Source: Siphlonurus alternatus
Lineage: Eukaryota; Arthropoda; Insecta; Ephemeroptera; Siphlonuridae
Assembly: GCA_949825025.1 (NCBI GenBank)
Contig: OX463778.1
Location: 1,998,501 to 2,062,500 of the forward strand
Direction of reading: 5' to 3'
Length of the DNA: 64,000 nt
This document shows, in pieces, positions 32,545 through 46,319 of the stretch (within the stretch, counting starts at the first letter, position 1; each line of letters starts with the position of its first letter). The position numbers and the translations under genes are program-made. The notes under the pieces are model-generated. The model worked only from the letters and a program-made list of their open reading frames with translations, did no database searches and was not told where the DNA came from.

Positions 32545-35500
32545 ATGGAGGCAAGTCGGGAGGAGGTACGCTCTCGGTGTGACTCTCTGGGTCAACAGGC
32601 GCACGTGTGGTACCGTCAGTCCGACTACGTGGTGCGCAACTACACCCCAGACCTCGAGGAGAGTGTGCTCAAACATATGGCGTCCTACTTTGTCCCTGAC
32701 GCTCCGTACAGCCGGTGCGTGTCAACAAACGTTTAGCGTGCATGACATCACGATAAAGGTTAATTTCAACGTTTAAAAATAGGAAATTTGATCTTTAAGA
32801 AAAAATGTTCATGTTTATCATCTGGATTACATTTAAAATGCAAGGAAAATATCTAGGTTTGTATAGATTAAAATGAAACATTAAAAAATAATAATATACG
32901 TAAAAAATTGGGTTATTGAACACATGAATGTTGGTAGCTCTGTCGAAATTGGGATTTTTAAAAAAGGGAATGTTGGTAGCTCTAATGGTTTTTTTAAAAG
33001 GGAATGTTGGTAATTCTACCGAAATTATTATTTAAAAAAAAAAAAAAGGAATGTCGGTAGTGCCAAAATTGGGTTTTTAAACACGACAATGTTAAGGTAC
33101 TTCTGCCGAAATTGTTTTTTTTTTTTTTTTAACGTTGGCAGGTCTGCCGGCGTGGCCAAGGACCCCTCCTCGATGGACGACATGGTGGAAATGTACCGTC
33201 GGCTCCTGAGGAAGAACCACAACCTGACGGTGATCGCACTGCCGGAGGGCGCAGCGGGGGCGGACTGCAAGTCTGGTGAGTCACGTGACCTCGTGACGTT
33301 ATTATCATGATCATCGTGACGTCATCAAGGGGGTGTACCGATGAACGCACCTCATTATCCATTTGTCTTGGATTGTCATATAGTTGGTAATACTGACGTA
33401 TCTCTACAATGTTAATTAATCTATAAGCCAACCAAAAATGTCACTAATATTAGTTGATCTAGTGCATGAATTTTAGTAAACTCTGATGTAAAGAATTTTT
33501 TTAATATTTTAAAATATTGCATAATAGTCTACAATAATAAAAAATATAGTCGCATATAGCTGCGTGACAAATTTTCATCATTATGAGAATTACGTGACTT
33601 ATTTTTTTTCTCATTATATTGCATAATCCGTCTCCGAAATAATTCACTGAAATACAAGTTGATACCTACTGCTCGAAGTCAGGCTGCTGACCCCCTGGAC
33701 CATCTGATGACCTTGTCGTGACCTTGCGATGTTTACAGTTGGAGGTGGCGTGGCCGGTGCCAGTGTCAGGTGCCTGTACCTGGTGCTGGGGGGGTCAGGT
33801 TGCCCTGCACCCCCTGTCTTGTTGGTGACCTTGTCGTGACCTTGCGATGTTTACAGTTGGAGGGGGCGTGGTGCCGCTGGCCGGGGTCCATATCCTGTAC
33901 CTGGCTCACAGGGGCGAGTTGCTGCACCCCCTGGACCGATTCAAGGGTACTGCGTCTAGAAGAGTACGCACCATTGTTAGGAACATCTCCGATGCGGTGC
34001 GTTTCAAAACCATTGTATTTTTTTTTTAATAGATAACCTTCGCTATGTATTGTGTTGTCAATATTTTCTAATTTTTTTCTAAATCCTCTAACATTGTCAA
34101 GATTTAGGAAAACACGTTATGTAGTAATGTCATAATCGTACGAATATTTTACACGCAAGTAGAGTGAAAAACGTTGCATGACTATGACGTCACAGCGTCT
34201 TTTCCCTTCATTTTAAAGGATGCCAGAGGGTTCAAAAAAAATATATATACTAAAAAATTTTAAAATACATAACTCAAAGTCCTCTTTCCCAATATATGCA
34301 ATAAAAATGACATGCAGGCTGTCCACTGTTAGTTCATTAAATCATATATGATTTGTAATTTTCTTTACAGTTTGATATATTGTAATTAATATTTTCGGTA
34401 AATTTTTTAATTTTTTTAACTACTCGATACAGGGAGTTTTAAATACTTATATATATTTAGATTTTTTTAAAATAAAAATAAAATTGCATTGATCGTCAAG
34501 AAAAAATTAATATAGTAATATAGTTGTGTTCTTAATGAGATTAAAATGTGTATTTTACAAAAAATCGTAATAGATGATATTGAGGAATACCGTATACTAT
34601 TTTTTTAATTATTTAAAATTTAAAGTGAAACTTACTGTTAGTTATTCTCTGTACAATATTAAACAAAAAGTTATAGATGTTGTGAACAATACTGAAGTTG
34701 CTTCTTGTTTGTGCAGGTAAATTGTTTCGCCCTGTTCGACGTGCAGCACATCATGGAGTCCTCGGGACTGTCGGTGAGTTCACCTAGAGTCCATTAAACT
34801 CTCATTAAACAAATTAAAGGGAAGGTAACACACCCAATGTTGAGAAGAATCCCTCACATGAAAATTATGAAAAAAAAAAATAAAAATTTTCTCCTCTACA
34901 TCCTCTATATCAGGTATACAAATAGAAGCTAGTTTTTTAGTTATGAATTTTTAAAGTTGACTACTGTAACATGGAGAAATGGAACTTCTATTTTAAATTT
35001 GCCAATTTAAATTTTATAACTAAAAAACTAGCTCATTTTTGTATACCTCATATTTAGCTACTGATAGGGGATGTAGAGGAGAACATTTTAATTTTTGTTT
35101 TTTTCATAATTTTCATGTGAGGATTTTTTTTTTCTTAAACGTTCGGCGTGTTACCTTACCATTAATTGGGGATGACTCAAGATCTGGAATCAATCGTGAC
35201 GATTATTATTTTTTTTATGTTTTTTTTAAGTTCTACTTTTAAAACATGAATTTGAAATATTTTTGCATTAAATTTATTAAAAATACAAAGTATATATGAC
35301 ATGTTATATATAACAAAAAGTAAATTTAAAAATATTTTGTGGAAAAAAATCAGACTGTTCATAAATTTTTATGTGTAAAAAAACTTATGGCTGCTGCAGC
35401 CCCCGTTCCATTGAATGTTTTTCATTATAAGTCACAATATACATCTGAAATGTACTCTCCTTCAATTTTTATTTCATTCACAATAAATCGCATTTTTAAG

Positions 35501-36456
35501 GTTTACTGAAACTATTTAAAAATAATTTTAATAATATTAAAAATATTTTGAGAAATAAACAGGTCCTTTCACCACTGAAAATCATATTTAATTAATTAAA
35601 AAGGGTTTTGATAATAACAAAACTAAATTTCATATCATAGGTCTGTTCGTAAATACACAATCAGAAAATCATTAAATGAATCTTAAATGTTCCCCGTACG
35701 GAAGGGACCGTATACATCGTGTCGGCAACTATGTGTATTGAATTTCAGAAATGGTCATTCAATATGCATGTTTTGTCACTTATACTTATATTTTACTTTT
35801 ATACCTTGATGCTAAACGTCTTTTATGACGTCACCCATAAAGGCGGATTCAGATGGCGACAACGGCGATGCGACGCGATTTTAACGTAAAAGCTGTGAAA
35901 TCCTATGCGGCGGCGAATTCGCTGGTAATCGCGTTAATTACGATGCTCTTTTTCTTTTAATCGCCCAATATGGCCGCCAATTGATATGTTACAGCAAGTG
36001 CGCATTATTCGCGTCGCGTCGTGTGATAAAAATCGTCATGTGAATCCACCTTAAAGCCTGTGTAATTTATACGGTCCGTCGGAACAGCAGGTTCATCTTA
36101 TTGTGCATTTACGAACAGACTGTAATGCCTCATTCGTGATCCCACATTAATTGCAGGTACACCCCGATCACCGCAGACGAGGTGTTGGTATGGCGCTGCT
36201 GCAAGCTCGTTTGGCGTTGTGTGAGGCGATCGGCGTGCGAGTCACCAAGAGCGTATACACAGCGGAGCGTGCGCAGAACTTGGCGCGCAACTGTCACTTC
36301 CAAGTGGTGCACGAGGTGCTCTCTGCGGACATCAGGGACTCGGAGGGCCAGCAGGAGTTCCCGGACATCAGTCCTGACCACCGTGCCTTCGTCATGGTCC
36401 GCTACTTCAACCGTGACGTGCTGGGAACTGTTGTGGGGGGAAACAAGTTCGAGTAA
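32545..36456 (+). CDS. GNAT-family N-acetyltransferase, five exons, 266 aa
   Basis: Acetyl-CoA-dependent N-acetyltransferase; substrate unknown. The closest family I recognise is the arylalkylamine/glycine N-acyltransferase-like GNAT enzymes of arthropods. Exons 32545-32714, 33142-33275, 33857-33996, 34717-34773 and 36157-36456 join in phase (801 nt). The acetyl-CoA binding motif VHPDHRRRGVGMALL is at residues 168-182 and contains the R/Q-x-x-G-x-G signature (R173 to G178). The start ATG follows an acceptor, implying an upstream UTR exon (see 31250). The intron before exon 2 is filled by tandem repeats made from its own splice acceptor, and exon 3 is preceded by a partial duplicate of itself. 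Residues past the motif (VTKSVYTAERAQNLARNCHF) match the usual GNAT fold. No signal peptide, so probably cytosolic. Confidence 0.85.
32928..33141 (+). repeat. Degenerate tandem repeat built from the GNAT exon 2 acceptor
   Basis: Four to five copies of a roughly 50-bp unit like AATGTTGGTAGCTCTGTCGA, each followed by A- or T-runs. The last unit is the actual exon border: AACGTTGGCAG|GTCTGCCG. So the acceptor and first exon bases have been copied upstream several times. Confidence 0.75.
33739..33838 (+). pseudogene. Partial, diverged duplicate of GNAT exon 3
   Basis: A block starting about 30 bp before the acceptor and running into the exon (TTGGAGGTGGCGTGGCC) is repeated 118 bp downstream at the true exon 3 (33857). 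In the same phase it reads VGGGVAGASVRCLYLVL and then diverges and reaches a stop after about 33 codons, with no donor seen. It keeps a good acceptor, so it could be spliced in wrongly. Confidence 0.75.
34817..35162. mobile_element. Fold-back element, family B copy 2
   Basis: Palindrome of about 345 bp, ends near AAGGGAAGGTAACACACCCA and complement, with the same arm blocks (TGTATACCT.ATATTT, ATAGGGGATGTAGAGGAG) as at 13084. Located in the last intron of the GNAT gene. Confidence 0.85.
35641..36120. mobile_element. Nested fold-back elements before the last GNAT exon
   Basis: Outer inverted ends GTCTGTTCGTAAATACACAA and TTGTGCATTTACGAACAGAC enclose a second element, 35839-36054, with ends AAAGGCGGATTCAGATGGCG and CGTCATGTGAATCCACCTT. 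The outer right end is 36 bp from exon 5 (36157). The CTGTTCGTA end recurs at 51426. Confidence 0.75.
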
Positions 36457-36459
36457 GCT

Positions 36460-36867
36460 CCCTGCTCAAAATTCTTGCAAAAGTTATTGCATGATCATGC
36501 ATTAAGGTGCATTTCCATGGAAAAAGAAAGCGAGAAAATCACGTGCCGCAGCCAATCAGAGGCTCGGGATTTCCTCACTTTGCGGGGAGCAATTTTATCG
36601 CCATACGAGATTCAAGCCACTGCGCTTTTCTCGCTTCGCCAAGCCCTGCTCAACACTCCATGGATAAGCGCCTTTATCTTTTAAGATATTTTCCTAGCAC
36701 CTCTTGTAAAGGTCTTAATGGGATTATGCATTATCATGCATGCTTTTCCTTGAACTTGTAAGATCTTAACTTTGCAAGATCATGTACAAGACCTTACAGA
36801 ATCTTAGTATGATCGTGGAAGATCTTGCAAGGTGAAAGTAAGATTTTACTAAGAATTTTGAGCAGGG
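36460..36867. mobile_element. Fold-back element four bases after the GNAT stop, with a nested MITE
   Basis: Ends CCCTGCTCAAAATTCTTGC and AAGAATTTTGAGCAGGGG are inverted. Inside, 36504-36675 is another palindromic element with ends AAGGTGCATTTCCATGGA and TCCATGGATAAGCGCCTT. The interior has clusters of AAGATCTT and TGCATGATCATGCA. The GNAT 3' UTR should run into it. Confidence 0.75.
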
Positions 36868-39530
36868 GTGATTATTGCTGAAAATTTTTAACAATCAACT
36901 GCAAATTTTTGTTTTTTTAAAACTTTTGATAAAAATTAACGGTGATGGTTGTTTTAATGCAAGTGAATGTATGTTCAAATATTTTAAGTATTTGATTCAA
37001 TAAAAGGGGGTGATTTTATAATGATTAAATGAAAATGGGCTTTCATATTTAACTTAGGAATAAAATTTGAAAGCTTTTATCTCCATTGTGCCTAACAATA
37101 AACTTGCTTGCCTCCAATTCTATAATAATAATAATATAATAAAAAATATTGACCAAAATAATATAAAAATGTGATTTTATGGTTTTTTAATATTTTGCTT
37201 GTTGTATGTTCTATGTAGCTTCTATATTTTTGATAAAATAATTTATAATAATGTGCATGTTTCTATTTGTGGATTTTTTAAAATTTAGGTGTTTATTGTC
37301 TGTCTAAAATTAAAAAAAAAATGCAATTTTGATGAAAATAAGCGACAAATTTCATGTTTGTTTTTTTAACTTTAAGTCTAGCAAATCATAATTATACAAA
37401 TTATTAATTATAATTTGTTAAATGAATCAATTCTATTTTAATTTAGCAACATTTATCTATGATTTTATTTCTATGTATTGTATCGTTTAAAAAAAATTGG
37501 CTCAAACACGAATATGAAAAGTGAAAGTGCAATTTTTGTTCTTGCAACATTATTTTTAATTGCAGTTTTAACTCAGAAAATTCAATTGCGCTTGCAATAC
37601 TTTAGAAGTTTACAATTTAAGCTTACGTTATTTGAAGTTTAAAAAAAAGTATGTTATTTTATTTGAAATGTACTTCTTCATAATAAAGCAATATTAGCTT
37701 ATCTTGAAAGAAAAAAAAAATAATTATATTAGCATCTAAATATTTAATTTGAGCTGTACATTATAAATTATTTGATGCCACAACTGAATCAATAATAAAA
37801 AATATGCCTTTATTAAATTTGTTATTATTAACTCTCGTCCTATATGAAAACGCAAATACTGTAAAGATTATTTACTACTTTAATGCCATTTCTGTAACTT
37901 TTAAATATCTATATTATAGCTTGTAAAAATTATTATAAACAATTTACATTGTAATGTTTTTCAGTTATAGCTTTTATTGTTTATTGTAGAATTTGATAGA
38001 ATATAATTTTTGATATAAAAATAAAGTTTTATGTTGCATGTTTACTGGTTACTTTAGTCATTTAAATTGATTTTTATTTTAAATTCCATCTTATAATAAA
38101 AAAATGTAAGGAGTTATAAAATTGGTGGTTGATAGGTATAGCTCAAAAGTAGACACAAATTTAAATAATAAAAAGAAAACTCTTGTATATATTACATGTT
38201 GTTATTTTTAAAATGAAAATCAATGTTTACGAATATGAACAGTGACGTGCAATGTACTGTGTAATAAAAATATAAACTTATAACGAGTAGATAAAAAAAA
38301 GTTATATATCCGTAATAAATTATATATTTATAGTACACATACAGTACATACTTATAAAGCTCTTGATAGTAATAAAAAAATTAAAACAGTGAATTAAAAA
38401 ATTTATTAAATTACTTATCAGAGTAAATGGTTCTAAATTTTCTAATTCTAAATTTTAATTATTATTTTTTTCAATTTAAATTTTTTATCAAAATCAAATT
38501 ACGAATTTTCATAAGTTCTATTTCACAAAGTCACATAATAAAAAGTTAGGACATATCATTGAGTATAGCTGCAGTATTTATGGATAGAGCTGTAGTATTT
38601 ATTTATGGATATATATTCAAAGCAAATTTCTACCACAAAAATCCACATTAATGATCCTGTGCTATAAGCAACCAGGTTTACCGCTCAGTCTAAACAGTGG
38701 CCTAAACTGACGTCTGTAACTTTTTTAACAATGTTATCAGCCCACATACCTTTTTAAAGTGAAAAAGACTGCTTCAAAATATTACTATTATTAATAGTAA
38801 TCGTTAGTTAGCCACCAAGCAACAAATTTCTATAACAACAAAAAATCGGGGGAAAAGAAAACAGTAATTTATATAGTAAAGCTAAAAAATAGAAATTAAA
38901 TTTTTGAATGGGTGACTTTTTAATTTTATTTTCCACAGAATGCAATGAAATTGTGTGTGGTTCTGATTTTTGGGCATGACTTTGGTCCATCGGTACCTGA
39001 GACTGATGTTTTCCACGGTTCCCTGAGCTATAACTAATCAAACATGCCTTGACAACAAGCTACATTACAATTATAAGTACCTCCACAAGCCTCAAGTACT
39101 TCATTTTTCATGTTCAGACCTGCACTAACTTGATATTGCACTGTTATTCAGAAGCAGCCATCAAAGACTGCAAATTCCCTGATTTTTTTTTCTATTAACT
39201 TTGCACAGAAATCCATTTATTTCATCGGATAAACTAAAATTTAGGGAGTAAAAATTTATCATGCCTCCACTGTACCTCATTCTACAGATTATTAGAAAAA
39301 TATACATAATATATATAATATTTTATCATACTCCTATACAGATATATAATACATAAAATGTTACATTTATTCATCATACACTATTAATACATAGCATTAT
39401 TTAATGTTTAGGTTTGCTATTCTCTTAAAACCAATATTTTCTATGCGTTATCGTGATAAAATTGTACAACCCCTAAAATAGTGATAAAATCAACGTTAAG
39501 ATGGCGTTACTTGTCTATCGAGTTCTATTT
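36868..39530. other. AT-rich intergenic DNA
   Basis: No exon, RNA gene or clear repeat family recognised. Very AT-rich with homopolymer runs; the left end probably contains the polyadenylation site of the GNAT gene (AATAAA-type motifs occur near 37000). Confidence 0.5.
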
Positions 39531-39694
39531 TTGGCTCGTCTGATCTTAATGGGAGGGTTGCTGCAGTGCGCGGGCGCGGGTTGAGGTCATGACAGTGAGA
39601 TATGTCACTTGGTGATGCTGCGAGGACCCTGATGGACCAAAGTGTGGGAGATGTCATCTGTTAATTGAGGGAGTTGTGAGGTGCGTGTGGAGAG
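39530..39694 (+). other. Possible 5' UTR exon of the CAP gene
   Basis: A GC-rich patch within AT-rich DNA ends in a good donor, GGAGAG|GTAAGG. It lies about 540 bp before the acceptor (TTTTTGCAG, ending at 40235) that precedes the CAP gene's first ATG. No long frame in it, so non-coding if real. Confidence 0.4.
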
Positions 39695-40238
39695 GTAAGG
39701 AAAGTTGTGCGTGTCTGAAGATTTAAATCATGATTCATGACATCAGGACGTTTATATGAGTCGTTCAAAAATAAAATATACAGCACTGATAGTGTATTAT
39801 TACTTATCATAAAATAAAAAATATATATAATATAAAATGTTCAGCACTGCTTGAATCTGAAACTGCTAGAGTGTAAAAATAAAAATCATAAAAATTATTA
39901 ACAAAAATATTAAGAATACAATTTTATAATCTCAAAATAGTAGTAAAGTTCCAGCAATTGGCTTTGAATTTACTCTTACCAATTGATATTTATTACTGCC
40001 TATTCTGAAAAAATTGTTTTCATGGTTCTCCGACTATACATTGGGATAAATAATAAACAAATTGAGTTAGTAATAATCATATCAGTATAATTTTCCCAAA
40101 TAAAAATTTATCAGAAACTAATTCGAACTGTTGAATTTATCTTACTTCAAAAAAGCCATTAGGTGTCAAAATATTTTAGGTTTATCCTAAAAATTAATGG
40201 CTCTAGTGACGGTAATGGTCAAGGACTTTTTGCAGACA

Positions 40239-43200
40239 ATGTTGCGGGCCGTGGACTGCAAGCTGGGGGGCTCTGAGAGGGTGCCCATCAGCTCGAGCCT
40301 CGCGTGGAGCGATCGCAGCGACAGTGCCAGACGGAGACAGCAGGTGAGCGAATACCTGCTGGATGACAGCGACACGTCGCTCACTTCGCCGCTCGCCGCC
40401 AGGAGCGCCACTGCAGGTGAGGCGGCGGCCAGCTAACATTCTAGGATAAAGGTGCTCTCCCATGGAGCGATGTCGAGAAAAGCGCACTTGCTGCAATATT
40501 GTATGGTAGCCATCTTGGCGAAAGAAAATCATTTTCCGCACGCGCTCGATGGAGAAACACTTTTAAAGCATACAAGTTAACCTTTATAGTTATTATATTT
40601 AAAAGTGATTTTTCAGATAATTTGGTTCTATATTGCCAAGCTCCCCTAGTCAAAAAATAAGAGTGCTAAGTGATAATTTGAGCAGTAGTCAAGTAGTTGA
40701 CTACTTGTTTTTAAGTAGTCAACTACTTGTTTTAAGTAGTCAACTACTTAAAAACAAGTAGTCAACTACTTGACTACTCTGCTCAAATTATCACTTAGCA
40801 CTTATTTTTCGACTAGGGTCCCAATGCAATCTAAGGTCTCAGGTTCAATTCCTGAACAGTCCCTCTCTTTTCTTTTGAATGCATGTATATACTTATTGTT
40901 AGATTCATATTATAACGTGTTCAAAAATGGTAAAAATTACTTTTAAAAATTACTATAAATAATTAAATATTATTAAAAATACTGTCCATCATTACTTGGA
41001 GTTATTACCCCTTGATTTTCATTAGCTATCTAATTAAGTTGTTTATTAGTTGTTAAATTATGCAGTAGTATTGTGGGGTGATAATTTAATTTCAATACTA
41101 TATTTTAAATTCATTTGTAAATGAACATTAATATCATAAAAGTAAAAGACAAACTAACAATATCAAATGGAAACGAAGCAAATCACATAATTTTTATACC
41201 TCGTGAAATTCTTACAAGGAATATTTTATAATCCTATGATCTCTATAGCTGTTTCCGTCCTGTCAGGCCCACGCAACAATATATTTGCCACTGAAGTTAT
41301 TAACTGTTTCTTGGCACGAGAGAATTCTAGTCACTGATTGGGTACAACATTAATGAAAGTTTCCCCAGCGCGTAGTTTGGACCACGTGCGCAGTGCGATA
41401 TGTTTGCTGAGACACGGTGTGCAGGTGGCTCCGGTCTCGCCGTGGGGCGGCGCAAGGAAGAGGCCAGGGTCCTGCAGGCCCTCCAGCGCCGCATCGCCGC
41501 AGTGGCCGAAGAGAGACAGCTCGTGCCGGACCTGCCCGCGATGTTGGACTCGCGGCCGCAGCTACTGCTCGCCAAGGTGGGCAAATCAGCTGTTTTATCG
41601 TCTTTATCATACCGCACCGATGTTGTTGTTATGATTACAGACATTAATATAGGGCGCGATTCACGAAGAGATTTATCCAGGTTTTTCACTAACCCCGTTT
41701 GGTACCATTGAATTAGGTTAGCGCTAACTGCGGTTAGTAAGAAAACCGGATAACTATCTGGATAACCCTTTCATGAATCTTCGTCATACCTGAGACTCGT
41801 ATTATAGTTGCAATTTTGAGTTAGGCAAAAAAAAAATATATATATATATATTTTTACTGTCAACATAACCTTTTTCAAAATGAAACACATAATTTTTTAT
41901 TTAAAAATAACAATACTAAAGTATTTTTATAAATTATAATTCTTATATATACATGCATATATAATTATTATTCTATAAAATATTCATAATATAATTTTTT
42001 TCTTAGAATTGGCCAAATTATTTGAATAAATCTCTTTTCTTTCTAACAGTATGCTTCTTTCAATATGCTATTGACATAAAAAGTTTGTTATAATTTTGTT
42101 TTATTTTTTATTTTTCAGAAACGGGCCATGTTCGTACAGTTGCGTGTGACTTTGAAATCAAATTTAAATAAAAAAAAAAAAGGAATAAAGAGAAAAATAT
42201 TTGCGTGTTTATTTGATAATGTTCATAAAAAATTTTGCATAACATTTTGAATGTTGTTAAAAATATAAGGAAGCCTGCTCATATGTTGCTACATTTTGTT
42301 ATTGATTGAGATTTTTATTATTATATTTGGGAGATTTTTATTTTTTATTGACGACATTTAAAAAAAAAATGAAATACCATTTATTAACATAATTGACGCA
42401 TTTGAATATTTTTCCCCATCATTAATTATCTCATATAAAAGGCCTTGATGAAATTATTTCTACATGCATTTAGGTCTGTAGGTTGTAAGTAAATATTTCT
42501 GCACCTGATAAATAAATAATGGTTGCTGCATGTCTAAGAACTGGTTGCATGCTCTCAAAGCGTTAAACATACACTTCATGATGCGAAGAGTGTTCTAGAT
42601 AAACGAAACCATTTTTAATATCGATGATCAGCTGATCTCATTTTCTGTTCTACGAGAGTTTTAATTATATCGGCTGCTAATAAAGGTCCAACACAGTAGA
42701 TCTTATCTTAGCCACATCGATATTAATCCAATCAGAGAGTGCAAATTTAGCAACTGGTTATTACAGGTAGATCAATATATCTCGTTATGATCTCGCGTGA
42801 GTGTGAGCGTGGGTTTGAGGGGCCGGCAAGAACAAGATTATGCATGTCAGTATTTGCATAGTGTCGGTGAGGCATCTCTTCCGTTCAAGCATGCAGCAAA
42901 CGTACTTAGGCTACTTTGTTTTAGAATTATATACCGTGAAATACACATAGCGAGTTTTTTAAGAGGACAAATGTCAATATTTTGATTGACATGAAAGCTC
43001 ATTTTTTTTTATTCATATATTATAATATATATTACATTTTATAGATTACAATTTTTTTTTTTAACCTCAATGAGCTGAAGCTCGAGAAAAGGAAAAAAAG
43101 TCAATGTATAACCGAGAATAACAATTAACAATTAAGATAAGCAAAGGAGTAAGACAACATAAATATAAAAATATTTAGTTTAAACTAGAAGATGTAATTT

Positions 43201-43535
43201 AGATTTCTTTGAATGAATTCTTTGAATAATAATTCTTTTAATATCTTTTGGTGTGTAATTTGAAATAATTCAGATAATTATAGACTAAACATAAATATAT
43301 TTTGAAATCAAATTATTTGATCATTTGGAAAGGTATAATCATAAAATACTAAAACTAAAAAGCGTCACCTTTTTTGCCCCTGCTTCGTATGCAACCTGTT
43401 CAATTTTAATGCTAAGCAAGTTGCCTAGCCTCACTGGAGTTGACAAAATCTGATTAAAAATAAAGTCTTATGTACTTAAGCCCAAACTTCATGTATGATG
43501 TACTATGATATTTTCTAATAAAGGCCTATTTGAAT

Positions 43536-43566
<31 letters not shown>

Positions 43567-46256
43567 GTCAATTTAATTATACATCTCAGCCAAGGTTATA
43601 ACATATAACCTTATTGGCTGATACAAATTTCAAGAAAGTAAATTTCTTCAAGACCTTGCTGATATCAATTGAATATTCAATTGAAATTGAATTGAATTGA
43701 ATTGAATATCAATCTTCAGTTCAATCAAAATTTTACAACCGATGTGGTACGTTAAAAAAGCCTCAAGTCCATGATACTGTAAACAAGGTCCTAGGTCCAT
43801 TGGTAAAATATTTCGTTATTCTAATTGTAAGTGAAGTTTTGCTTTCCTACTGACTTGAGATTCTGGAGGTATATTTTATTTTATTTTGGGAACAAACTTG
43901 ACACTTTTTCCACTACCACGTCATTTGATACATTTTTTTTAATGAAAAAAATAAGATAAATGACATTGTTAGCATATTTCGATCTATTGTTTCAGTAACT
44001 AAATTTTGAAAAAACACACATTAATATGACAAAAAGAAAGCAAGAACTTCAATAATAACAGCGTGAGAAGATTGAAAAGCTTTTTATCGCTCGGATCGAT
44101 AGCAGCATGTTCACACACGCCCTCCCAGATCTTACTGCTCTAACTTGCTCGTCAATAACACTTTGGCCATCCCGGGGGAGCAATGCGGCCAATGTAGGTC
44201 GTCATGCTCCAGATACCTTGCACTTTGTGTAACGATTCTAACCCGATTGAAGCAGCCGAAAGATCAAGAATTTTACTGTAGAGATTTATGCTTAATTCAA
44301 GTGAGTATTGACCTAAAAAATTTTTATTGAAAAAATGGATAGAGGGTGCAAAGTTATGCCACTCTGATTTTTTCAGATTTTTTAGAGCCCGGAAAGTATT
44401 GCTAAAAAGTTTTGCCGAGGTCGGGTTTGAACCCAAGTCCCTTTTTGGTCCTATCCTTTTATCAAGAGAGGCGTCCAGAGGCGTCACTTTCTCTGTACTT
44501 TCAATATTTTTTTAAAAATAGTTCCCGGACTCTAAGAAATCTGAAAAAAATCAGGGTAGCGTAACATTGCACCCTCTATCCATTTCTGCAATAAAAAATT
44601 TTGAGGTCGATACTCCATTGATAATAACTATTTTTTAATGTAATTACATATTTATATTATATAATACATTGCACCGAACTTGATAATTAGTTTACTCTTG
44701 TATTTGATTATTTTTATTAAATTGAAATCCGTATTATAATTTATTTTCTTGTCATTTTTATACATTTGAAGGTCAACAAAATTTAATTTGTGAACTGGCA
44801 CATGATCAAGACATTAAAATATAAATTACTATAACTTGTAGAAAAAAAATATCACAATATATTCTTGATCGAGAGATCAAAACTATAAATATACAAAATG
44901 AAAAAAATAAGTACATACTGTATTCTGCAATTTAATGCTAAATACTTGGGCTAAATTTAATATTGTTCTCCCATTAAATGCACATTATATTAAAAAATAA
45001 ATTGTTCTTATCTGTTTTTAACATTTCCATCCAGTCACATGCAATAATATAACGCAGTATATAATATTATCTTATACTCGCATTTGCTTATAATTCTACC
45101 TTAAGCAATTTAAGGTGGGTAAAGGTAGTCTACCTTTACCCACCTTGCACCTTTACCCACCTTGCTTATAATCATTCGAAGAAATATAAAAATAACTATT
45201 AAATATAATACTTAAAAAAAAAGAAGTTCATTCCTACTCGTACAGCACACGATTTAAAGTCATTTTATTACACGATGTTTATTGTACTACTTGATATCTG
45301 CAATGCAGCAATTTGATATGACATGAAATTGTTTTTTTTTTATAATTTGCTTTAAGAAAAGAAAATTACTGAGTAATTCAGATTATGATAATTTTATCAA
45401 AGTTATTTATAGTTGTACTTCATAGAATATTAAATTAACAAATAAAATTTTATTACGAATATAATATCGTATTTACGTGAGTATAATAATAATTATCTTA
45501 GGTTAATTATATAAGCTCCACTTTATGTCATGCCACTTGAATTTATAGCTTTCTCTTTTTATGTCAATTAAGATAATTTCCAAACAGTCTATAACAAATT
45601 ATAAAGATGTATAATAGCATTATTATGTATTTGTCCATGTTAAATCCCAAGCTTTCAGTTTTTGCATCTTTATTTATTTTTAATTTCCCACCTGCCAGCT
45701 GTAAAATACAGAGAGTGCTGCTTTCATGCAGATGTAGACTTTGTGGCGCGTCTCTTCGTAACCATGGCAACGGAATCAATGTTGTCTGGAGCGACCCAGA
45801 TTGGACGCTCAATAGAGCACGTCTGTGCATACGTGAACCTTCACTACTGCAACAGTTTCAGATGTTTGTCTTTTAATAGAGTAAAATATAGCGCTACAGT
45901 TTACCATGGTTACAAATCCAGACTCGTAATTAAAATATTTTACCCCTAAAACACAATATCTACTATCGGATTTAAAAAGGTATGCCCCTGAATACCATAC
46001 AAGCTACATAAGAAGAAGAGCACAGGTTTTTATACTGATAAAAATATTATCTCAATAATGATGAAAAGACAAAACTTGTAATAATTTCATCATCTATAAA
46101 ACATAATCTTTTTAATCTGAAATGATGCGCCAGAGAAGATAAATCTAATGACAACCTCAAAGAAACGATAGAAGACGTTTTAAAACATGAAATATATTTC
46201 AGATTTGGTAAACTGTAACTTTGTGTATCATCACTACATGTATCAACACACTGTTT

Positions 46257-46319
<63 letters not shown>

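Noticed and set aside
40833..40880. tRNA T-arm-like sequence CTCAGGTTCAATTCCTGA
   Set aside because: No matching D-arm, anticodon arm or acceptor stem upstream; the sequence before it is the palindrome at 40644. At most a tRNA or SINE remnant.
45662..45949. 95-codon frame in the CAP intron
   Set aside because: Acceptor-like CATGCAG leads to an in-phase stop (ATG TAG); composition is AT-rich unlike the real exons.
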